A stretch of DNA of 5,732 nt, from positions 1 to 5,732 of the forward strand of contig CANQOM010000107.1 in NCBI GenBank assembly GCA_947625445.1, in the 5' to 3' direction. The position numbers were made by a program, and so were the translations under genes. The notes under the pieces are model-generated. The model did not search any database. It was not told the origin of the DNA and was given only the letters and a program-made list of their open reading frames with translations. The stretch's first letter is position 1; every line of letters starts with the position of its first letter. The stretch is from Candidatus Gastranaerophilales bacterium (GTDB taxonomy: Bacteria > Cyanobacteriota > Vampirovibrionia > Gastranaerophilales > Gastranaerophilaceae). This document shows, one piece after another, positions 1 to 4,309 of the stretch.

Positions 1-161
1 TACACATTTGAACAATATTTTTTTAACTCTGATTTATTATCCGAAGATAAGGAAATACAAACAACTTCGAATCCGTTTTCTTTTGCATTTTTTGCTAATT
101 GAACCGGCAATTGACCGTTCCCGGCTATTAATCCCTGTTTATTATCTAATTCTATTGACAC
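1..161 (-). CDS. lpxI: UDP-2,3-diacylglucosamine pyrophosphatase LpxI, N-terminal fragment (runs off the left edge)
   Basis: Translation from GTG at 161 gives about 53 residues before the window ends, so the 3' part is missing. The segment GLIAGNGQLPVQLAKNA (residues 10-26) matches the start of the LpxI/DUF1009 family, whose members open with a short strand followed by G-[LI]-IAG-G-x-LP and a helix. A second strand, FEVVCISL, follows. LpxI hydrolyses UDP-2,3-diacylglucosamine to lipid X and UMP in lipid A synthesis, and replaces LpxH in bacteria that lack LpxH. It is a peripheral cytoplasmic enzyme. No in-frame ATG lies between GTG and the upstream stop at 212-210; GTG has a GAGG 11 bases upstream, so it is the best start visible. 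The gene begins 43 bases after the TSCPD gene on the same strand; a TATAAT at 195-190 in that gap could be a -10 box but has no good -35. Only the N-terminus is visible, so the assignment rests on the glycine motif and the spacing of the first strands. Confidence 0.75.
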   Translation of the reverse strand, partial: MSIELDNKQGLIAGNGQLPVQLAKNAKENGFEVVCISLSSDNKSELKKYCSNV

Positions 162-182
162 TATCTGAATATCCTCACTACT

Positions 183-210
183 AAATAATATTATAATAAA
201 AATATTATTT
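183..210. other. A/T-only inverted repeat between the TSCPD gene and lpxI
   Basis: Arms 183-192 and 201-210 are perfect reverse complements (10 bp) around an 8-base loop; every base is A or T. The right arm covers the TSCPD stop codon (207-205). Without G:C pairs and without a clear T-run after it, this is unlikely to be an efficient terminator. It could shape mRNA processing between the two genes, or simply reflect base composition. Confidence 0.35.
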
Positions 211-477
211 TAACGCACCTGATTCTTTTTGATATTTTATAAGGCATTGTGCAAGCTGGTCCGGACAACTTGTTGGTTTTGAACCGCATGTTATTCCTTT
301 TAATTTATTAATTACTTCATCAATTGACATGCCTTTTAACATTTGTCGCATTCCCATTAAATTACCGGGACATCCTCCTATAAATTCTACATCATATATT
401 TTATTATCTTCTAATACTATATTCATTAGAGCGCAGCATGTTCCTTGTGGTCTGTATTGTATTGATTTTAAAGCCAT
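205..477 (-). CDS. Small TSCPD domain protein (TIGR03905-like), possible metal binder
   Basis: This 90-residue protein carries the eponymous motif TSCPDQLAQC at residues 69-78. Other family marks are GTCC (12-15), FIGGCPGNL (32-40) and GITCGSKPTSCPD (61-73). The domain also occurs at the C-terminus of some class II ribonucleotide reductases; the stand-alone form is about 80-90 residues, so this one is full length. Six cysteines (14, 15, 36, 64, 71, 78) are at family-typical places and suggest metal binding or redox chemistry, but the stand-alone protein has no established function that I know of. It is predicted cytosolic, with no signal peptide or membrane segment. The start is fixed by AGGAG five to six bases before ATG. 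It lies 13 bases downstream of the PiT stop codon, so cotranscription with the phosphate transporter is very likely. Confidence 0.87.
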   Translation of the reverse strand: MALKSIQYRPQGTCCALMNIVLEDNKIYDVEFIGGCPGNLMGMRQMLKGMSIDEVINKLKGITCGSKPTSCPDQLAQCLIKYQKESGALK

Positions 478-490
478 AACTTCTCCTTCT

Positions 491-1495
491 TTAATGAGGT
501 ATATGTTTTAACACTGAATAAATTATTAATGACATTATAACGCAGCAGGGAATAGTAAGCACCCATGCCGTAACAATATTTTTTATGATATTAGTTCTGA
601 CACTGCCTCCTTTAATAGCAGTTCCTACTCCCATTATACAAGTTGATACAACATGAGTTGTACTCAGTGGAATACCGAATGTAGAAGCTAAAAGGACTAT
701 AGATGATGCTGAAAAATCACTTGCTGCCCCTGATATTGGTTTTAGCTTTATTATTTTACTTCCCATCGTTTTAATAATTTTCCATCCGCCTGTCATTGTA
801 CCCATTGCCATCGTTATTGCGCATACTATTTTTACATATATTGGTATATTAAATTCTCCTTGAGGCATGACAAGCACTCCTGCGGAAACTAAAGCCATTG
901 TAATTACACCCATTGTCTTTTGTGCATCATTTAAACCATGACTTAGTGCCATTAATCCTGAGGCTACAATCTGTACCTTCCTGAACCTTCTGTTAATTAC
1001 ATCAGGTTTTATCTTATAAAATAATCTTAAAAATGAACACATGACCATAAAGCCCACTGTAAATCCGATTAACGGTGATGCAAACATTGGGATTATAACT
1101 TTTTCAACGAGTATTGCAAAATTTATAGGTTCTAAACCGGCATGAATAAAGGCGGAACCTAAAAGACCTCCTATTAAAGCATGAGAAGAACTTGATGGTA
1201 AGCCGAACCACCATGTTATTAAATTCCATAATACTGCGGTTATTAATGCACATAAGATTACTTGTAATGTTATGGTTTCTCCGGATATTATTCCTGCACC
1301 TATTGTTTTTGCAACATTAACACCCAATAAGGCTCCTGTCCCTTCAAGTGTTGCCCCGAAAAGTACTGCCTGCCTCGGAGATAATACTTTTGTCGATACA
1401 ACGGATGCTATAGAATTTGCACAGTCATGAAATCCGTTTATATAATCAAATGCAAGTGCAACAATTATAACTGAAATTAGTAAAAATATTGTCAT
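491..1495 (-). CDS. pit: PiT family inorganic phosphate transporter
   Basis: A 334-residue membrane protein with both halves of the PiT signature. The N-terminal copy is NGFHDCANSIASVVSTKVLS (20-39), with Cys25 where Ala is common. The C-terminal copy is SHGLNDAQKTMG (185-196). PSSSSHALIGG (100-110) and GIPLSTTHVVST (274-285) are the other conserved re-entrant segments. Hydrophobic stretches suggest about ten membrane segments. The family imports phosphate as a neutral metal-phosphate complex with protons (or sodium in some members), at the cytoplasmic membrane. Length is typical for the short bacterial type. The ATG at 1495 is preferred over an upstream in-frame ATG at 1561: the latter would add a Cys-rich 22-residue extension lying inside the DUF47 gene, whereas 1495 has GGAG eight bases upstream and begins right at the first membrane helix. 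The neighbouring DUF47 gene ends 14 bases earlier, the classic partner arrangement. Confidence 0.96.
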   Translation of the reverse strand: MTIFLLISVIIVALAFDYINGFHDCANSIASVVSTKVLSPRQAVLFGATLEGTGALLGVNVAKTIGAGIISGETITLQVILCALITAVLWNLITWWFGLPSSSSHALIGGLLGSAFIHAGLEPINFAILVEKVIIPMFASPLIGFTVGFMVMCSFLRLFYKIKPDVINRRFRKVQIVASGLMALSHGLNDAQKTMGVITMALVSAGVLVMPQGEFNIPIYVKIVCAITMAMGTMTGGWKIIKTMGSKIIKLKPISGAASDFSASSIVLLASTFGIPLSTTHVVSTCIMGVGTAIKGGSVRTNIIKNIVTAWVLTIPCCVIMSLIIYSVLKHIPH

Positions 1496-1503
1496 ATTAA
1501 ATT

Positions 1504-1507
1504 CTCC
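1504..1507 (-). promoter_or_regulatory. Ribosome binding site that fixes the PiT start
   Basis: GGAG on the minus strand sits just after the DUF47 stop codon (TAG, 1512-1510) and eight bases before the ATG at 1495. This supports the short 334-residue PiT start over the longer reading frame. Confidence 0.75.
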
Positions 1508-1509
1508 GG

Positions 1510-2154
1510 CTAACTCAATTTTAATACAACACTTACAACCGCATCGGATACACTGTAACATGCATCCAGTGCATTTTCTAAATCTTTATGTATATCTCTT
1601 AATTTAATAACGTTTAGTGCATCATATTTCCCTGAAAATAATGCTTCAGTTGCAGCCAATAATATTTCATCTCCCCTTGTTTCTATTTCTTTCATTTTTA
1701 GATTTCTTGAGGTCATATCAGATATTGTAGGTTTCTTAAAATTGGCAAATATTTGTTCTAGCTCGGTTGTAGCTGCTATTAATGTTTGTGATTGATTCTT
1801 TAAGTTTTCAGTAAAAAAATCAAGTCTGTATACCTTTAAATTCATGCAGGATTTTGTTATTTTTTTTGTTATTTTATTTAATAACCCTGATATATTCTGA
1901 ATATCTTCTCTGTCAATCGGAGTTACAAATGATGTATCTAAAACTTCCAGAGTCTTTTTTATATTCTTATTACTGGCATGCTTATATTGTCTTGCCATAG
2001 CTATAAATTCTTCTGTTATCCCTTTTTCTAAGATTTCATGAAATAATTCTGCAGATTGCCTGCAATATTTGGTTCCTTCTTCAAATAAAGAATAAAATAC
2101 ATCATTAGAAGGGGGAAGGATATATGACATTATTCCGCTCATTAATTTTGACAT
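1510..2154 (-). CDS. DUF47 / PhoU-like protein paired with the PiT transporter
   Basis: This 214-residue, all-helical, soluble protein has the marks of the DUF47 (TIGR00153) family: an N-terminal FYSLFEEGTKYC helix (20-31), the hallmark SFVTPIDREDI (75-85), EIETRGDEI (156-164), and a C-terminal helix with RDIHKDLENALDAC (186-199). The acidic residues in these segments correspond to the metal-binding positions of the PhoU fold, in which two three-helix bundles are repeated. Genes of this family are nearly always beside a pit gene and are thought to regulate or assist phosphate transport; the exact mechanism is not established. The length is standard. The ATG is preceded by AAGGAGAG with eight bases between GGAG and the start. 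It lies upstream of pit in the same operon with a 14-base gap. Confidence 0.93.
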   Translation of the reverse strand: MSKLMSGIMSYILPPSNDVFYSLFEEGTKYCRQSAELFHEILEKGITEEFIAMARQYKHASNKNIKKTLEVLDTSFVTPIDREDIQNISGLLNKITKKITKSCMNLKVYRLDFFTENLKNQSQTLIAATTELEQIFANFKKPTISDMTSRNLKMKEIETRGDEILLAATEALFSGKYDALNVIKLRDIHKDLENALDACYSVSDAVVSVVLKLS

Positions 2155-2170
2155 TTTACACTCTCCTTTT

Positions 2171-2204
2171 CATAAAAATAGAACATTGCATGAGCCATGT
2201 TCTA
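2171..2204 (-). terminator. Hairpin with short T-run after the sigma gene
   Basis: On the minus strand TAGAACAT (2204-2197) pairs perfectly with ATGTTCTA (2186-2179). After one G/A mismatch two further G:C pairs close a four-base loop. TTTTT (2178-2174) follows. The left arm starts with the sigma gene's own stop codon (TAG, 2204-2202). Shape and position fit a weak intrinsic terminator that reduces or stops read-through into the DUF47-pit operon. The short T-run and modest G+C leave room for partial read-through or an RNA-processing role. Confidence 0.55.
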
Positions 2205-2831
2205 TACTAAGTTCTGTTTTACTAATTCTTTTCTTATTCTATTCAGACCGGATTGAATAATTCTTGAGATTCTTGATGGGGAAAGATTAAATTCTTCTGA
2301 TATTTCACGAAGTTTTTTGTCTTGAAAAAATTTAGATTCAATTAGTTCTCTTTCTCTGGGAGGCAAATTCTTTATTGCTGCCTTTATATGGTCGCTTAAC
2401 TCTGAAAATAATATTTTTTCTTCCGGATTACGTTTAAAATCTCTTATTTGAGTGGGGTTATCACCTTCAGATATTTCATCTACAGATAATATTGTTTTAT
2501 ATACGGCTTCTCTGATACTGCATTGATTTTCTTCATCTATAACAATTGTATTTTCTTTTTGATTCTTTAAAACATACCACTTATACCGGCGCCTTACTTC
2601 ATTTCTTATAGCCCATTTTATTGCAGTTGATAAATATGATTTATTATATTTATCCGGCGGGTTATTGGCACATAACTTATGTATTACTTGTGTACCTATA
2701 TTTATCAATTCTGAAAAATCAATTAAATGCTTTGCACCAAGCTTCTTATACTCTACTTTTGCAAGAGTGTCTATTAATTCTTGATAATCCCTAATATTAA
2801 ATTTTTGTACTAAATTATTGTCTGATTTCAT
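2202..2831 (-). CDS. Sigma-70 family RNA polymerase sigma factor, FliA/SigF-like (group 3)
   Basis: A 209-residue protein with region 2 in residues about 33-85: DFSELINIG (38-46) corresponds to the core-binding helix, and AIKWAIRNEVRRRYKW (70-85) to the -10 recognition helix, seen as RIRGA..DELR..DW in FliA. Region 4 spans about 140-203: KNLPPRERELIESKFF (154-169), then the helix-turn-helix LREISEEFNLSPSRISRII (174-192) that would contact the -35 element. The central region (86-139) is acidic and poorly conserved, so region 3 is uncertain. Region 1.1 is absent. It would redirect RNA polymerase to a specific promoter set; which one cannot be read here, and no flagellar, sporulation or anti-sigma gene is in the window. 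The ATG at 2831 is the first in frame, yet no Shine-Dalgarno sequence precedes it, unlike its neighbours. It runs divergently from the gene at 3106 and is 47 bases ahead of the DUF47 gene. Confidence 0.9.
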   Translation of the reverse strand: MKSDNNLVQKFNIRDYQELIDTLAKVEYKKLGAKHLIDFSELINIGTQVIHKLCANNPPDKYNKSYLSTAIKWAIRNEVRRRYKWYVLKNQKENTIVIDEENQCSIREAVYKTILSVDEISEGDNPTQIRDFKRNPEEKILFSELSDHIKAAIKNLPPRERELIESKFFQDKKLREISEEFNLSPSRISRIIQSGLNRIRKELVKQNLV

Positions 2832-3105
2832 ATTTTTTTGAAGTAAATCTGTACATGTTCTATTTTACATTAAATATAAAAAATATTGTACTGGTTAGAT
2901 ATTTTTTTTAATAATTTTGATTATTAACTTTTGTTACATTGGTTTTTTCTGCTAAAATTCATATCCTATAAGGGTTTTAGATTTTGACTTAAAGAAAATA
3001 TTATTTTTATTAGCAATTTTTTTAAATTACGATATTTCATGATTGTGTAAGTTAGTAAACTGTAGATGTCTATTAATAAGATAAGTAATAAATAAGGAGT
3101 AAGAA
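2832..3105. other. Divergent intergenic region
   Basis: This 274-base, very A/T-rich stretch separates the sigma gene (minus) from the HEAT protein gene (plus) and must carry promoters for both. For the plus direction I see one good candidate (listed separately). For the minus direction TAAAAT at 2867-2862 is a possible -10 about 30 bases from the sigma ATG, but no good -35 is present, so it could use an alternative sigma factor or an activator. No tRNA, known riboswitch or credible small gene is visible. Confidence 0.6.
2931..2958 (+). promoter_or_regulatory. Putative extended -10 promoter for the HEAT protein gene
   Basis: TTGTTA (2931-2936, four of six matches to TTGACA), a 16-base spacer and TAAAAT (2953-2958, five of six to TATAAT) with an upstream TGC that makes an extended -10. 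Transcription would begin near 2965 and give a 5' leader of roughly 140 bases. A weaker alternative is TTGACT (2984-2989) with TATTAG 18 bases on. Confidence 0.5.
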
Positions 3106-4257
3106 ATGATACAAGCGCCACAAACCCAGTATATGCCGCAACAAAATCCTCTAGTATATAATAATCAATCACAAGGTGTACAATTAACAACCCAAAATCC
3201 TCAACCTCAACCGGGAGTTATATATAATTATCCTACTGCAAGTAGTTATACTCCTTATGCTTCAGATAAATCTCAGTTTAATGGAGTAAATATAGAAATA
3301 TTAAATCCTCAAGGTGTAGGTTCACCTCAAGGAGCACAATATACAATGCCGGCTCAATATGTACCGATTCAACAACCGGTTATGACACCAATACCTCAAG
3401 CTCAGCCTTTACCCCAGCCAGTTCCAAGTGCACCTGTAGCTGAACCGGTTCAAAATGTAAATGTACCTGCTCCTCAAATTCAACCTGTAAATCAAGAGCA
3501 AGCTCCTCAAGCTTCAACTCCTGTTGTCGAACAACAACAAGCACCTCAAAACTCAATTAATCCCGAATCTTTTGCAGGTAAATTAAAAACAAATGATATA
3601 GATGCTCAAAAAAATGCGATTGAAGAAGTTGCAGAACTTGTTAAAAATGATGATAATGCAGGTCCTATTCTTCTCGATACTCAAATATTTGATGCTTTAG
3701 TTGATATTATTAATAAAGATAATTCTCAGCTTGAAGGTCCTTCTCCGGAAGTTCTGGAATTGAGAAATAAACCTGAAGACCAGTTAACTGAAGAAGAAAA
3801 AGCAAAAGCTTTGAATCCTTCTGAACTTGAAAAAGCAGAAATGAATAAACAATATGCATTATATACAATTTCTTATATGCAGGAAAGATTAAATAATGAA
3901 CTTGAAAAGAGAAACGGTCAAGCACTTGAATTAAAAGACTTACCTTGCATTGAAACAGTTATTGATGCTGCTAAATCAAATCAAAATCCTATGATTAGAA
4001 CAGGTGCTATCGCTGCTTTAGCTCACATCGCAAAACCTGAATATGCTAATGATTTAAAAACAATATTCGAACTTGCTGAATCTGATGAAGATGAAAGAGT
4101 TAAAGAAGCTGCAATAGCTGCAAAAGAATCTTTGCCGGGTGCTGAAAATAAAACTGATACTCAAGAAGCTAAAGCTGATGATTCAAAAACAGAAGAACCT
4201 AAAGCTGAAGAAGACTCAAAAGCAAAGAAAAAAGACAAAGCTGACAAAAAGAAATAA
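3106..4257 (+). CDS. Pro/Gln-rich protein with HEAT-repeat-like domain and charged tail, function unknown
   Basis: This 383-residue protein has three parts. Residues 1-152 are low-complexity and rich in Pro, Gln, Asn, Val and Tyr (QNPQPQPG, PIPQAQPLPQPVP, VEQQQAPQ) and are probably disordered. Residues about 153-344 are helical: a first helical pair around 155-203, an acidic loop with PEDQLTEEEKAKAL (223-236), then two HEAT/armadillo-like units, NPMIRTGAIAALAHIA (294-309) and DERVKEAAIAAKESL (329-343). Residues 345-383 are a Lys/Glu/Asp/Ala tail ending in a basic run. There is no signal peptide or membrane helix, so it is probably cytosolic. HEAT units usually serve protein binding, so a scaffold or adaptor role is a guess. 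The start is firm: AAGGAG lies seven bases before ATG. It is monocistronic, reading from a divergent promoter region into a strong terminator 11 bases after its stop. I do not recognise a named family. Confidence 0.87.
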   Translation: MIQAPQTQYMPQQNPLVYNNQSQGVQLTTQNPQPQPGVIYNYPTASSYTPYASDKSQFNGVNIEILNPQGVGSPQGAQYTMPAQYVPIQQPVMTPIPQAQPLPQPVPSAPVAEPVQNVNVPAPQIQPVNQEQAPQASTPVVEQQQAPQNSINPESFAGKLKTNDIDAQKNAIEEVAELVKNDDNAGPILLDTQIFDALVDIINKDNSQLEGPSPEVLELRNKPEDQLTEEEKAKALNPSELEKAEMNKQYALYTISYMQERLNNELEKRNGQALELKDLPCIETVIDAAKSNQNPMIRTGAIAALAHIAKPEYANDLKTIFELAESDEDERVKEAAIAAKESLPGAENKTDTQEAKADDSKTEEPKAEEDSKAKKKDKADKKK

Positions 4258-4268
4258 TTTTTAATTCT

Positions 4269-4309
4269 ATATAAAAAAAGAAGCTGATTTTCAGCTTCTT
4301 TTTTTATAT
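4269..4309. terminator. Bidirectional intrinsic terminator between convergent genes
   Basis: A perfect 19-bp inverted repeat (arms 4269-4287 and 4291-4309) with a TTT loop. The core GAAGCTGA/TCAGCTTC is flanked by seven A on the left and seven T on the right, so both strands show a G:C-containing stem followed by a T-run. It ends the plus-strand gene (stop at 4257) and the minus-strand gene, whose stop codon (4306-4304) lies inside the stem. Confidence 0.92.

Noticed and set aside
329..511. 60-residue plus-strand open frame opposite the TSCPD gene
   Set aside because: Shadow of a well-supported conserved gene; no independent start signal.
1496..1561. Upstream in-frame ATG that would extend PiT by 22 residues (Cys-rich leader)
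   Set aside because: It lies inside the DUF47 coding region, is not membrane-like, and a proper ribosome binding site with an ATG exists at 1495 right before the first transmembrane helix.
2851..2862. Possible LexA-type box (GAACATGTAC) upstream of the sigma gene
   Set aside because: It lacks the second GTTC half at the required spacing, so it does not satisfy the GAAC-N4-GTTC consensus.
2966..3190. Hydrophobic 74-residue open frame on the minus strand
   Set aside because: It is antisense to the promoter region and the start of the HEAT protein gene. Its hydrophobicity is explained by reading A/T-rich, Gln/Asn-coding DNA backwards, and no ribosome binding site supports it.
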